Of a stretch of 64,000 bases of DNA, positions 29,572 through 39,415 are shown one piece after another. Positions within the stretch are counted from its first letter, which is position 1, and the number at the start of each line of letters is the position of its first letter. Below the pieces are notes generated by a model. The model saw nothing but the letters and a program-made list of their open reading frames with translations, was not told the origin of the DNA and did not search any database. A program made the position numbers and the translations under genes. Source of the DNA: DATAJX01 sp964601735 (lineage in GTDB: Bacteria > Pseudomonadota > Alphaproteobacteria > UBA2136 > UBA6156); NCBI GenBank assembly GCA_964601735.1, contig CAZROO010000001.1, positions 105,771 through 169,770 of the forward strand, written 5' to 3'.

Positions 29572-31890
29572 ATGCCTGCCTTTAAACCCGCCAGCCATTA
29601 CGCCATCAACCCGGAAAACTATGCCTGGTACATGGGGCTGATGCGCAGGCTGGTTAACACGCTGCGGCTCAACATCAAGGTGCATGGCGACAAGCGGCTG
29701 CTGCATGATGGCGATATTTTTCTCTTCAACCACTTTGCGCGGTTTGAAACCGCCGTGCCGCCGTTTCTGATTTACGAAGAGACCGGTGCCTACGTGCGCT
29801 CTGTGGCGCACTACGGCCTGTTTGAGGCCAACGCCAAGCTGGAAAAGTTTTTGGCGGAGATGGGTGCGGTACCCAGCAACCTGCCCGGCATGATGCCGCT
29901 GCTGGCGGCGGATATCCTGCGCGGCTGCAAGGTGATGATTTTCCCCGAAGGCGGGATGATCAAGGACCGTCGCGTGACCGACGCCAATGGGGTGTTCGGG
30001 ATCTTGTCGGACCGCGACGGTAAGTTTCGCCCGCTTCACCGCGGGGCCGCCGTGCTGGCGGTGACGCTGGATTTGCTCAAGGCGCGTTTGAAGAAGCTGG
30101 ACGATGCCGGCCTCGAGCCCTGGGCCGACCAGTTGGAGATGGCGGTGGTGGATTTGCGTACTGCCGTAAACCGTCCCACTGTACTGGTGCCCACCACCAT
30201 CACGTTTTATCCTATTAGGACCAGTGAGAACTTTTTGAGCCGCACCGCCGAACTGCTGCTGGGCAGGATGCCGCGCCAGGGGGTGGAGGAACTGCTGGTG
30301 GAAAGCAACCTGCTGTTGCGCGACACGGATATGGACTTACGGCTGGGTGAGCCGATTGTGGTGCAGCGGGAGTCGTCGCTGTGGCAAAACCTGCTGCTGG
30401 AGCAGGGCCTGAGCGGGATTAAAACCGTGGAAGGGCTTTTTGAGCTGAAGGAAAATGCCGGCGGTTGGTTTGACCGCCTGCTGGCCAACATGGCGGGAAT
30501 TGAAATTGACCGTATTCGGGACGTTTACACCGAGCGGCTGTACAAGGGCATTATGGTGAACCTGAGCCACCTGGCGGCGCGGTTGCTGGTGAACCTGGCG
30601 CGCCCGGAGCCTGTGGAAGTGAATGCCGCCGTGTTTCACCGCGCGGTGTACCTGGCCATTAAAGGCGTGCAGCGGGCCCAGGGCCTGTACCTGCATCGCA
30701 GCCTGACCGAGCCCGGGCGCTACCGTAGCGTGCTGGACGGCGCCAATGACGACCTCATCAAGTTTATTGATACCGCGGTGGCACAGGGGCTGATTCGTCG
30801 CGTCAGGGATAAAGGGGGGGAAGGTTATGTTTTAAGTCCCAAACTGCTGGTGGAGCCTGAGTTGAAAGTGGCACGGCAGGACAACCTGGTGGCGGTATAT
30901 GCCAATGAAACCCTGCCGTTGCCGGCCTTGCGGGAAATCATTGCCGATACGTGGCGCGAGGCTTGCGCCATAAACAACAAGGCGCTGGCGCGCCTGCTGT
31001 TTGACGACGAGTTGCGCGGTTATCAGGCTCGCAAGGGGTTTTTTGCCAAGCCTCGGTTCAAGGATATCAATGACAAGGAAAGCATCGGTCAGGATGGCAA
31101 TGGCGGCAATGTGGGCGAACCGTTTTTGCTGATGCCGTCGCGGCTGGTGCCTGCCAGGAATATGGCGGTGGTGCTGGTGCATGGTTTCCGCGCCACGCCG
31201 GCGCAGCTGCGTGGCTTTGGCGAAAAGCTGGCCGCCGCCGGTTACCTGGTGGTGGGGGTGCGGCTGGCCGGGCATGGGACGTCGCCCTGGGATTTGCACC
31301 GCCGCACCTGGCAGGAGTGGGTGGAGTCGCTGGCGCGGGGTTTCCGCATTGCCAGGATGCTGAGCGGGCCCGCCGAAGGAAAAGTGGCGCTGGTGGGATT
31401 TTCCACCGGGGCGGCATTGAGTTTGTATTATGCCGCACAGAAACCCGAAGGCCTGGCGGGTGTGGTGAGCGTGGCGGCGCCGCTGGCGGTACAGGACCGG
31501 AATATCAGTCTGGTGCCGTGGGTGAGCAAGCTCAACCGCTTGGTGAGCAGCATTACCGGCAATGACGGCGTGGTGCCGTTCTATAAAAACGAGCCGGACG
31601 AGCCGGAGGTGAGTTATCGCGCGTTGCCGGTGCAGGCGGTGCAGCAACTGGTGGAACTGATGGCCACGCTGAAAGGTGCGCTGCCGAAGATTGCCGCGCC
31701 CGCGCTGGTGATGCAGGCTGACAAGGATCCGGTGGTGAGTCCCGAAAGCGCCGAGAGGATTTACGGGTTGCTCGGCAGCAAGGACAAGGCGCTGGAGATC
31801 GTCGAGGCCGACTTGCACGATATTCTGGGCAGGAATGTGGGCGTGACGCAGGAAACGATTGTGGCCTTCCTCAGGAGGCTTTCGGTATAG
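29572..31890 (+). CDS. Fusion of a PlsC-like acyltransferase and an alpha/beta hydrolase
   Basis: 772 residues. Residues ~40-230 are a glycerolipid acyltransferase domain: NHFARFE at 53-59 (usual NHxxxxD, here ending Glu) and FPEGGM at 124-129 (usual FPEGTR). Residues ~525-772 are an S33-type hydrolase with VLVHGF at ~531, nucleophile GFSTG at ~608, Asp in QADKDPVV (~716) and His in DLHDIL (~748). The first could acylate a lipid and the second cleave a fatty-acid ester. It heads a five-gene fatty-acid degradation operon, so the pair may feed released acyl chains to the ligase 8 bp downstream. A perfect AAGGAGG (29546-29552) is too far from the ATG but four bases from an in-frame CTG at 29557, a possible rare start. 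Confidence 0.82.
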   Translation: MPAFKPASHYAINPENYAWYMGLMRRLVNTLRLNIKVHGDKRLLHDGDIFLFNHFARFETAVPPFLIYEETGAYVRSVAHYGLFEANAKLEKFLAEMGAVPSNLPGMMPLLAADILRGCKVMIFPEGGMIKDRRVTDANGVFGILSDRDGKFRPLHRGAAVLAVTLDLLKARLKKLDDAGLEPWADQLEMAVVDLRTAVNRPTVLVPTTITFYPIRTSENFLSRTAELLLGRMPRQGVEELLVESNLLLRDTDMDLRLGEPIVVQRESSLWQNLLLEQGLSGIKTVEGLFELKENAGGWFDRLLANMAGIEIDRIRDVYTERLYKGIMVNLSHLAARLLVNLARPEPVEVNAAVFHRAVYLAIKGVQRAQGLYLHRSLTEPGRYRSVLDGANDDLIKFIDTAVAQGLIRRVRDKGGEGYVLSPKLLVEPELKVARQDNLVAVYANETLPLPALREIIADTWREACAINNKALARLLFDDELRGYQARKGFFAKPRFKDINDKESIGQDGNGGNVGEPFLLMPSRLVPARNMAVVLVHGFRATPAQLRGFGEKLAAAGYLVVGVRLAGHGTSPWDLHRRTWQEWVESLARGFRIARMLSGPAEGKVALVGFSTGAALSLYYAAQKPEGLAGVVSVAAPLAVQDRNISLVPWVSKLNRLVSSITGNDGVVPFYKNEPDEPEVSYRALPVQAVQQLVELMATLKGALPKIAAPALVMQADKDPVVSPESAERIYGLLGSKDKALEIVEADLHDILGRNVGVTQETIVAFLRRLSV

Positions 31891-31898
31891 AATAAGCC

Positions 31899-33503
31899 AT
31901 GCCCAAGCTCTACAGCCTGCTGGATGATGCCGCCGCCCGCTGGCCGGGCCGTGTGTTTGTGGAGTTTGAGGGCCGCGCTTTTACCTATGCCGATATGAAG
32001 GGCATGGCCGATGCTGTGGCCAGAGGCCTGAAGGCCCACGGCCTGATGCCCGGCAGGCGCGTGGCGTTGTGCTTGCCCAATTGCCCGTATTACGTGGCGT
32101 ATTTTTACGGCATTTTGAAAGCCGGGGGCGTGGTGGTGAACTTGAACCTGCTCTACACCGCCGACGAACTGGCCGGGCTGGTGCGCGACAGCGGCGCCGG
32201 GATGGTGGTGGGCGTGGACGTGCCATTGATTTGGGACAAGCTGGGGACCATGCAGGAGAAGCTGCCGGAAGTGCGGCTGGTGGCGTGCCCGCTGGGCGAG
32301 ATGATGCCGTACTGGCTGGGCATGGCGTTTAGGGTGTTCAGGGCGGCAGGTGTGCGGAAACGCGCCGGGATAATCAGTCATGCCGAGTTGTTGCATGGCG
32401 GCAGCGGGGAGAAGTTTGTCCGGCAAAATGAAGTGAAAGTGCCGGGTGTCAATCTTAAAGAGCTTGCCCTGTTGCAGTACACCGGTGGCACCACCGGCAC
32501 GCCCAAGGGTGCGATGCTGACCCATGCCAATTTGCTCGCTAACACCGACCAGTGCGCCGACCGGCTGGGCAATGAGGAGAGCGCCGTGGAAAAGGGGCCG
32601 CCGCGCATTCTGGGTGTGCTGCCGCTCTTCCATGTATTTGCCCTGACCAGTACGCTGCTGATGGGCACCAGGCTGGGCGCGACGCTGATTCTGCTGCCAC
32701 GCTTTACCCCCAGGACACTGCTGAAGGTGATTCGCGAGCGCCGCCCGACCCTGCTGCCCGGTGTGCCCGCGCTGTTTGATGCGCTGGCGATGCTGCCGGA
32801 CATTGGCAAAGCTGATTTTGCCAGCGTGCGCCACGGCGTGAGCGGTGGTGCGCCGTTGCCGCCGGTGGTGCGCGACAGGTTTGAGGCCGCCAGTGGGGTG
32901 ATTCTGCGCGAGGGCTATGGGTTGACCGAGGCCAGTCCGGTGGTGGCATGTACGCTGACCACCGCGTGCAAGGCTGGTTCCGTCGGTTTGCCGCTGAGGG
33001 GCACGAAGGTGGAAATCCGCAACGTGCGCGGCCGCAAGCTGAAGGTGGGCGCCATTGGCGAAGTGTGGGTGAAGGGCCCACAGGTGATGGCCGGGTACTG
33101 GAAGAACTCAAAGGAAACCAAACTGGTGCTGAAGGGTGGCTGGCTCAACACCGGCGACGTAGGCCATGTGGATAATGAGGGCTGGCTGTTTGTGACCGAC
33201 CGGGTGAAGGATATTATTATCGTTAACGGCTACAAGGTGTACCCTCGCAAGGTGGAGGAAGTGCTCCAAGCCCACCCTGCCGTGGCCGAGGTGTTAGTTG
33301 CCGGTATCGCTCACCCCCACAAAGGGGAAGTGCCCAAGGCGTTTATTAAGCTGGAGGACGGTGCGACACTGACCGTGGAAGATGTGAAAGCGTTTGCCGC
33401 CGCGCGCCTGAACCCGATGGAACGTCCGGCCGAGGTTGAGTTCCGCGACAGTTTGCCCAAGACCTTTATTGGCAAGCCGACGCGCAAGGGGCTGAAGGCC
33501 TAG
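31899..33503 (+). CDS. fadD: Long-chain fatty-acid-CoA ligase (AMP-binding enzyme)
   Basis: 534 residues of the ANL superfamily. The P-loop YTGGTTGTPKGAMLTH is at about residue 193, the A5 motif GYGLTEASPV lies in the middle, the hinge region shows TGDVGHVDNEGWLFVTDRVKD, and the catalytic Lys is in the terminal LPKTFIGKPTRKGL. It converts fatty acids plus ATP and CoA to acyl-CoA, the entry step for beta-oxidation. It begins 8 bp after the fusion gene and ends 23 bp before the thiolase. Chain-length preference cannot be read from sequence; the context supports long or medium chains. Confidence 0.9.
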   Translation: MPKLYSLLDDAAARWPGRVFVEFEGRAFTYADMKGMADAVARGLKAHGLMPGRRVALCLPNCPYYVAYFYGILKAGGVVVNLNLLYTADELAGLVRDSGAGMVVGVDVPLIWDKLGTMQEKLPEVRLVACPLGEMMPYWLGMAFRVFRAAGVRKRAGIISHAELLHGGSGEKFVRQNEVKVPGVNLKELALLQYTGGTTGTPKGAMLTHANLLANTDQCADRLGNEESAVEKGPPRILGVLPLFHVFALTSTLLMGTRLGATLILLPRFTPRTLLKVIRERRPTLLPGVPALFDALAMLPDIGKADFASVRHGVSGGAPLPPVVRDRFEAASGVILREGYGLTEASPVVACTLTTACKAGSVGLPLRGTKVEIRNVRGRKLKVGAIGEVWVKGPQVMAGYWKNSKETKLVLKGGWLNTGDVGHVDNEGWLFVTDRVKDIIIVNGYKVYPRKVEEVLQAHPAVAEVLVAGIAHPHKGEVPKAFIKLEDGATLTVEDVKAFAAARLNPMERPAEVEFRDSLPKTFIGKPTRKGLKA

Positions 33504-33526
33504 AAATTTAGAAAAGGAAGAAGAAC

Positions 33527-34657
33527 ATGTTTGCTGTCCCGGTTGTCATCGCTGGTTATGCGCGCTCGCCGTTTACGCTGGCTGGAAAAGGCGCCCTCAC
33601 CCGCGTGCGGCCCGATACGCTGGCGGCGGAGGTCATCAAGGGGCTGCTCAAGCAGGCCGGCGTGAAGCCCGCGCTGGTGGAGGATTTGATTGTCGGGTGT
33701 GCTTTTCCCGAAGGTGAACAGGGTTTTAACGTGGCACGCTTGATCGGCTTTTTGGCCGGGCTGCCGAATTGTGTGGCGGCCACTACGGTGAACCGCTTTT
33801 GCGGCTCCAGCATGCAGGCGGTGCATATGGCGGCGGGGGCGATTCAGCTGGGGGCCGGGGAATGCTTTATTGCCGCCGGGGTGGAAAGCATGAGCCGCGT
33901 GCCGATGACCGGCTTTAACCCGATGCCGCATCCGGATTTATATAAGTCCATGCCCGGTGCCTACATGGGCATGGGTGAGACGGCGGAGAATTTGGCGAAG
34001 AAGTACAGTATTAGCCGCGCCGACCAGGAGGCGTTTGCGGTGAAGAGCCACCAGAAGGCCGCGGCGGCCCAGAAGGCGGGGTATTTCAAGGACGAGATTA
34101 TTCCCGTCGAAGGCGTCAAGGAGGATGGATGCATTCGCCCCGATTCCAGTGCCGCCAAGCTGGCCGAGCTGAAACCTGCGTTTGATGCCAAGGGCACGGT
34201 GACGGCGGGGACGTCGAGTCCGTTGACTGATGGCGCCAGCGCCGTGCTGGTATGCAGTGAGGCCTTTGCCAAAAAGAACAAGCTCAAGATTATGGCCTAT
34301 GTGCGTGGCACCGCAGTGAGCGGTTGCGACCCGGAGATTATGGGCATCGGGCCGGTGGAAAGCAGCCGCAAGGCGCTGGAGCGTGCCGGGCTGACGCTGG
34401 CGGAGATGGACGTGGTTGAGCTGAACGAGGCTTTTGCCGCGCAGAGCCTTGCGGTGCTCAATGAGCTCAGAGTTGACCTTGAGAAGGTGAATATCGACGG
34501 CGGCGCGATTGCGCTGGGCCACCCGCTGGGCGCCAGTGGCGCGCGGATTCTGGGTAAGGCTGCCAGTTTGCTGGTTCGTACCGGCAAGCAATACGCGCTG
34601 GCCACCATGTGTATTGGCGGCGGGCAAGGTATCGCGACGGTGTTGGAGCGCGCTTGA
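33527..34657 (+). CDS. fadA: Acetyl-CoA acyltransferase (thiolase)
   Basis: 376 residues. The acyl-accepting Cys is in NRFCGSSMQAVHM (about residue 91), the His in GGAIALGHPLGASG, and the second Cys in MCIGGGQGIA near the end, so all catalytic residues are present. It splits 3-ketoacyl-CoA into acetyl-CoA and a shortened acyl-CoA. A GGAAGAAG-type ribosome site precedes the ATG. Its TGA overlaps the next gene's ATG by one base, indicating tight coupling with the bifunctional hydratase/dehydrogenase. Confidence 0.92.
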   Translation: MFAVPVVIAGYARSPFTLAGKGALTRVRPDTLAAEVIKGLLKQAGVKPALVEDLIVGCAFPEGEQGFNVARLIGFLAGLPNCVAATTVNRFCGSSMQAVHMAAGAIQLGAGECFIAAGVESMSRVPMTGFNPMPHPDLYKSMPGAYMGMGETAENLAKKYSISRADQEAFAVKSHQKAAAAQKAGYFKDEIIPVEGVKEDGCIRPDSSAAKLAELKPAFDAKGTVTAGTSSPLTDGASAVLVCSEAFAKKNKLKIMAYVRGTAVSGCDPEIMGIGPVESSRKALERAGLTLAEMDVVELNEAFAAQSLAVLNELRVDLEKVNIDGGAIALGHPLGASGARILGKAASLLVRTGKQYALATMCIGGGQGIATVLERA

Positions 34658-36990
34658 TGTCGATTAGGAAAATTGCGGTGATTGGCGCTGGCGTCATGGG
34701 CGCCGGGATTGCTGCGCAGTGCGCCAATGCGGGTGCCGAGGTGCTGCTGCTGGATATCGTGCTGAAGGACAACCCTGACCGCAACGCCCTGGCCAAAGGT
34801 GCGATCGAGAAACTGAAGAAGAGCAACCCGGCGGCATTGATGCTGCCGAAGTTCGCCGAACGCATCACCCCCGGTAATACCGAGGATGATTTGAAGGTAT
34901 TGGGGGATTGCGACTGGATTATCGAGGTCGTCATCGAGAAGTTGGATGTGAAGCGTGAATTGTTTGCGAAGATTGCCAAGGTACGCCGCGCCGATGCGAT
35001 TGTGAGCAGCAACACCAGCACGCTGCCGCTGCATGTACTGACCGAGGGCTTGAAGAATGATTTCAAGCAGCATTTTTTGATTACCCATTTTTTCAACCCG
35101 CCGCGCTACCTGCGCCTGCTGGAGATTGTGAAGGGCCCCGAGACGCTGCCGGACGTGGTGGGCAGGGTGGGCGATTTTGCCGATCGCCGGTTAGGCAAGA
35201 CCGTGGTGCCATGCCATGATACGCCCGGTTTTATTGCCAACCGCATCGGCACCTACTGGCTGCACGCCGCGATTGGCGCCGCGCTGGACATGGGGATGGA
35301 AGTGGAAGCTGCAGACGCCGTGCTGGGCAAGCCTGCCGGTGTGCCGAACACCGGGGTGTTCGGGCTGCTGGATTTGGTGGGGCTGGATGTGATTCCGCAC
35401 GTGCTGGGCAGCTTGATGACGTCATTGCCGAAGAGTGATGACTTTCACAAACTCGGGCCTGTGCCCGCCCTGCTGCCGAAGATGATTGCCGAAGGTTACA
35501 CCGGGCGCAAGGGCAAGGGCGGTTTTTATCGCCTCAATGCCAACAAGGAAAAGGAAGTGCTGCGCCTGGCCGCCAGCAAGGATGGCGGGCTGGACTATGC
35601 GCTGGCGAAGAAGCCCAGGGTTGAAGCCGTCAAAGCCGGCAAGAAGGGCGGCCTGCGTGCCGTGCTGGAGCACGATAGCCTGGAAGGGCGTTATGCCTGG
35701 CGGGTGCTGAGCGGCTTGTTGGCCTACACCGCACTGATTGCGCATGAAATGGCGGACAGCATCGAGCAGGTCGATACCGCGATGCGGTTGGGCTACAACT
35801 GGAAATATGGCCCGTTTGAATTGCTGGATAAAATCGGCCCGGCCTGGTTTGTGCAGCGGTTGAAGGCCGAGGGCCGTCCGGTGCCGGCATTGATTGCGGG
35901 AGTGGGCGCTGGCAAGTTCTATCGTAGCAATGCGGGCAAGCTGGAGTACTTTGGCTTCAATGGCGCTTACAAGCCGGTGGTACGGGCGCCGGGCGTGCTG
36001 CTGCTGGCGGATATCAAACGTGCGTCGCAACCCCTTTATGGCAACTGGAGCGCCGACGTGTGGGACATTGGCGATGGTGTCGCCTGCCTGGAATTCAAGA
36101 GCAAGATGAACGCGCTCGATCCGCTGATTTTGTGGGCGTTGCGCAAGGGCTTGCGCACGCTGCGCTCTAAGGGCTTCAAGGCCCTGGTGATTTACAACGA
36201 GGCCGAGAATTACAGCGTGGGGGCCAACCTGTTTTTGGTTCAACTGGCGGGCCGGCTGGGCCTGTGGCCGTTGGTGCGCTGGTTTGTGAACTTGGGCCAG
36301 AGCGTGTACCGCGAGATGAAGTATTCCGACTTCCCCGTGGTTGCGGCGCCTGCCAACATGGCGCTGGGCGGCGGTTGCGAAAGTGTGCTGAGCGCGCGTG
36401 CGGTGGTGGCCCATGCCGAGACTTATATGGGGCTGGTGGAAGTGGGTGTGGGGATTATTCCCGGCTGGGGCGGCTGCAAGGAGATGCTGGTGCGGGCGTT
36501 CGCCTCGCCCAAGGTGAAGAAGGGCCCGATGCCTGCGGTGGTGAATGCATTTGAGAAGATTGCCACCGCGCAGGTGGCCAAGAGCGCCTTTGAGGCGCGC
36601 GAGCTGCTGATGCTGCGCGACAGTGACGAAATCGTCATGAACCGCGACCGCCTGCTGTATGAAGCCAAACAGCGTGCGTTGAAGGAAGCGGCGGACAATG
36701 TGGTTCCCGAGCCGGTGATGATGAACCTGCCCGGCCCCACCGGTGCCACCGCGCTGGAACTGGGCCTGCACGACTTTGCCAAGAAGGGCGTCGCCACACC
36801 GCATGATGTGGTGGTGGGGCGCGGGCTGGCGAGAATTTTGACCGGCGGCAATACCGACCACACCGTGCAGGTGAGCGAGGACGATGTGTTGAAGCTGGAG
36901 CGTCAGGTGATTATCGAACTGGCCAAGACGCCCGGCACCAAGGCGCGCATCGCCCACATTTTAAGAACCGGCAAACCATTACGGAATTAG
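34657..36990 (+). CDS. fadN: 3-hydroxyacyl-CoA dehydrogenase / enoyl-CoA hydratase, FadN-like order
   Basis: 777 residues from the ATG at 34657. The dehydrogenase comes first, with the NAD-binding GAGVMGAGIAAQCANAG at the N-terminus and HFFNPPRYLRLLEIV (given in part) with the catalytic His. The hydratase/isomerase fold is last (NMALGGGCESVLSA at ~566, then GLVEVGVGIIPGWGG). This order is the reverse of E. coli FadB and matches FadN of Firmicutes and related proteins in proteobacteria. It performs hydration and oxidation of enoyl-CoA. It lies in the order ligase, thiolase, FadN, FadE. The frame extends upstream to 34609 inside the thiolase, but 34657 gives the canonical start. Confidence 0.9.
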   Translation: MSIRKIAVIGAGVMGAGIAAQCANAGAEVLLLDIVLKDNPDRNALAKGAIEKLKKSNPAALMLPKFAERITPGNTEDDLKVLGDCDWIIEVVIEKLDVKRELFAKIAKVRRADAIVSSNTSTLPLHVLTEGLKNDFKQHFLITHFFNPPRYLRLLEIVKGPETLPDVVGRVGDFADRRLGKTVVPCHDTPGFIANRIGTYWLHAAIGAALDMGMEVEAADAVLGKPAGVPNTGVFGLLDLVGLDVIPHVLGSLMTSLPKSDDFHKLGPVPALLPKMIAEGYTGRKGKGGFYRLNANKEKEVLRLAASKDGGLDYALAKKPRVEAVKAGKKGGLRAVLEHDSLEGRYAWRVLSGLLAYTALIAHEMADSIEQVDTAMRLGYNWKYGPFELLDKIGPAWFVQRLKAEGRPVPALIAGVGAGKFYRSNAGKLEYFGFNGAYKPVVRAPGVLLLADIKRASQPLYGNWSADVWDIGDGVACLEFKSKMNALDPLILWALRKGLRTLRSKGFKALVIYNEAENYSVGANLFLVQLAGRLGLWPLVRWFVNLGQSVYREMKYSDFPVVAAPANMALGGGCESVLSARAVVAHAETYMGLVEVGVGIIPGWGGCKEMLVRAFASPKVKKGPMPAVVNAFEKIATAQVAKSAFEARELLMLRDSDEIVMNRDRLLYEAKQRALKEAADNVVPEPVMMNLPGPTGATALELGLHDFAKKGVATPHDVVVGRGLARILTGGNTDHTVQVSEDDVLKLERQVIIELAKTPGTKARIAHILRTGKPLRN

Positions 36991-37003
36991 GAAAGAAAAT
37001 AAG

Positions 37004-39295
37004 ATGACTGCGTTATCGCTTTCACTCATCGGGGCCGTGCTGGCCGGGGCCGGAATATTGGCCGTGCCGGGCTTGCGCAAGCCGGTTGTCAGCAGGGCGC
37101 TGATGAAGCTGGTCAAACGCATGATGCCCCCCATTGGCGACACCGAGCGCATTGCCCTGGAAGCCGGGAGCGTGTGGTGGGACGGCGAGCTGTTTAGCGG
37201 CAAGCCCCGGTGGGAGCGTTTGCTGAACTTCAAGATCCGCCCGCTGGACGCCGAGGAGCAGGCCTTTATGGACGGCCCGGTGGCCGAACTGTGCGGCATG
37301 ATCGACGACTGGCAGATTGCCCAGGACCGCGACCTTTCCAAGGCGATGTGGAAGTTCATCAAGGACAAGAAATTTTTGGGGATTATCATTCCCCGGGAAT
37401 ACGGCGGGCTGGGTTTTGGTGCACAATTGCATGCCAGGGTGGTGAGTATGATTTCCAGCCGCAGTGTGCCTGCGGCGATTACCGTGATGGTGCCCAACAG
37501 CCTGGGCCCCGGCGAGCTGCTGGTGCGCTACGGTACTAAAGCCCAGAAGGATTATTACCTGCCGCGGTTGGCCAAGGGACAGGAAATCCCTTGCTTTGGT
37601 CTGACCGAGCCGACGGCGGGCAGCGACGCCGGCGGCATGCTGAGTGAAGGTGTGGTCTGCCGCGGCACGTGGGAAGGCAAAAAGGTGGTGGGCATCCGCC
37701 TCAACTTTGCCAAGCGCTATATTACGCTGGCGCCGGTGGCCACCGTGATCGGCCTGGCCTTTAAGCTGCGCGACCCCGAGCATTTGATTGGCGCCACCGA
37801 CGATGTGGGCATCACCTGCGCGCTGCTGCCGCGCGCCACCAAGGGCGTTACCATCGGGTTGCGCCATGACCCGGCGGGCGTGCCGTTCCAGAACGGGCCG
37901 ATCACCGGCAGGGACGTGTTCATTCCGCTCGATTACATCATTGGCGGTGTGGAGTACGCCGGTCAGGGCTGGCGCATGTTGATGGAAGCGCTGGCGGCGG
38001 GGCGGGGCATCAGCCTGCCCTCGCTGAGCGTGGGCGGTGCGGAGTTCTCTACCCAGGTGGCCAGTGCTCACGCGACGGTGCGTGAGCAGTTCGGGTTGAA
38101 TATCGGCCGTATGGAAGGCGTGCGTGAGCGCCTGGCCCGCATTGCCGGGATGGCCTACTACATGAACGCCGCCCGCACCCTGACCTGCGGCGCGATTGAT
38201 GCCGGTCAGCACCCCGCGGTGATGACCGCCATGTGCAAGGAGCGGCTGACCGAGGGGTTGCGCACCACCATTGACGATGCGATGGATATTCTGGCCGGTA
38301 ACGCCGTGATGCGCGGCCATGCCAATACGCTGGCGCGGGTGTATGTGGGTATCCCGATTGCCATTACCGTGGAAGGTGCGAACATCCTCACCCGTTCGCT
38401 GATTGTGTTTGGCCAGGGGGTGATGCGTTGTCACCCGTTTTTGCAGAAGGAAGTCAATGCCGCGCAGAAGGGCGACGTGGCGGCTTTTGACGAGGCTTTC
38501 TGGGGGCACGTTGGCCATGCCTTTGCCACCGGCGCGCGCGCCAAGTGGCTGGCGCTGACCGGGGGGTGTTTCAGCAAAAGCCCGGTGAAGGGTGAGGTTG
38601 CCGGATACTATAAGAAGCTCAACCGCTACAGCGCCGCGTTTGCGATGCTGGCGGATCTGGGCTTGGCCACCCTGGGTGGGGCGTTGAAGCGCAAGGAGTA
38701 TTTGAGCGGCCGCTATGCTGATGCCCTGACCTGGCTGCTGATGGCCAGCAGCGCGTTGAAGCGCGCCCATGACGCCGGGTACGGCGAGCAGCACCTGGTA
38801 CCGCTACGCTGGGTGATGGCCCACGCGCTGCACGAGCTGGAGCGTGCGCTGTTCGAGATTACCCGCAACCTGCCCAACCGCTTGGTGGGTTGCATGGCGC
38901 GGTTGGCGCTGTTCCCCTGGGGCAAGCGCGAGCATGGTGTGGATGACCGCATGGTGGAGAAGCTGGCCGACATGTTGCTGGACCCCGCCAGTGGCCTGCG
39001 CAACCTGCTGACCGGCGATGTTTTTTACCCCACGGCCGCGCAAGGCGGCGTGGGCCCGCTGGAGGAGGCTTATGCCAAGGTGGTGGCCAGCCTGCCGGTG
39101 CGGAAGAAACTGGTGCAGGCCTTGCGCGAGAAGAAGCTACCGAAGGCGGAGTGGCTGCCTAGCGCCGAGGCCGCGCTCAAGGCCGGGCTGATTAGTGCCG
39201 CTGAGCATAAGCTGGTGAAAGCCGCCGAAGAGGCGCGGCTGGCGGTGGTTCAGGTGGAAGCCTGGGCGCCTGCCGATTACGCCAAGCTGCGTTAA
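37004..39295 (+). CDS. fadE: Acyl-CoA dehydrogenase, FadE type
   Basis: 763 residues. An N-terminal membrane segment (LSLIGAVLAGAGILAVPGL) and a large C-terminal extension of the FadE/DUF1974 type set it apart from the ~380-residue soluble enzymes. The core has GIIIPREYGGLGFGAQLHARV (in part), CFGLTEPTAGSDAG for FAD/substrate binding and the downstream GRGISLPSLSVGGAEFSTQ. It catalyses the first oxidation of acyl-CoA and passes electrons to the respiratory chain through ETF or an associated acceptor. It is the last gene of the operon. Past its stop, 39296-39415 shows GC-rich inverted repeats but no clear terminator. Confidence 0.93.
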   Translation: MTALSLSLIGAVLAGAGILAVPGLRKPVVSRALMKLVKRMMPPIGDTERIALEAGSVWWDGELFSGKPRWERLLNFKIRPLDAEEQAFMDGPVAELCGMIDDWQIAQDRDLSKAMWKFIKDKKFLGIIIPREYGGLGFGAQLHARVVSMISSRSVPAAITVMVPNSLGPGELLVRYGTKAQKDYYLPRLAKGQEIPCFGLTEPTAGSDAGGMLSEGVVCRGTWEGKKVVGIRLNFAKRYITLAPVATVIGLAFKLRDPEHLIGATDDVGITCALLPRATKGVTIGLRHDPAGVPFQNGPITGRDVFIPLDYIIGGVEYAGQGWRMLMEALAAGRGISLPSLSVGGAEFSTQVASAHATVREQFGLNIGRMEGVRERLARIAGMAYYMNAARTLTCGAIDAGQHPAVMTAMCKERLTEGLRTTIDDAMDILAGNAVMRGHANTLARVYVGIPIAITVEGANILTRSLIVFGQGVMRCHPFLQKEVNAAQKGDVAAFDEAFWGHVGHAFATGARAKWLALTGGCFSKSPVKGEVAGYYKKLNRYSAAFAMLADLGLATLGGALKRKEYLSGRYADALTWLLMASSALKRAHDAGYGEQHLVPLRWVMAHALHELERALFEITRNLPNRLVGCMARLALFPWGKREHGVDDRMVEKLADMLLDPASGLRNLLTGDVFYPTAAQGGVGPLEEAYAKVVASLPVRKKLVQALREKKLPKAEWLPSAEAALKAGLISAAEHKLVKAAEEARLAVVQVEAWAPADYAKLR

Positions 39296-39415
39296 GCCAC
39301 GCGCGGCTCCGTACCTCGCCCCGCATCGGGGGCTACGTTGCCCCCCGGCTGAACGGATCGGAGGTTATCAATTTCAACAGGGCGCGCGGATACTAACGCG
39401 CGTGTTGCCTGCGGC

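Noticed and set aside
35422..36957. Long antisense frame of 511 residues opposite fadN (and similar ones at 37022-38794, 57479-59158 and 14656-15924)
   Set aside because: In GC-rich coding DNA the opposite strand often stays open. The products are His/Arg/Gly-rich without domains, and the sense genes are certain.
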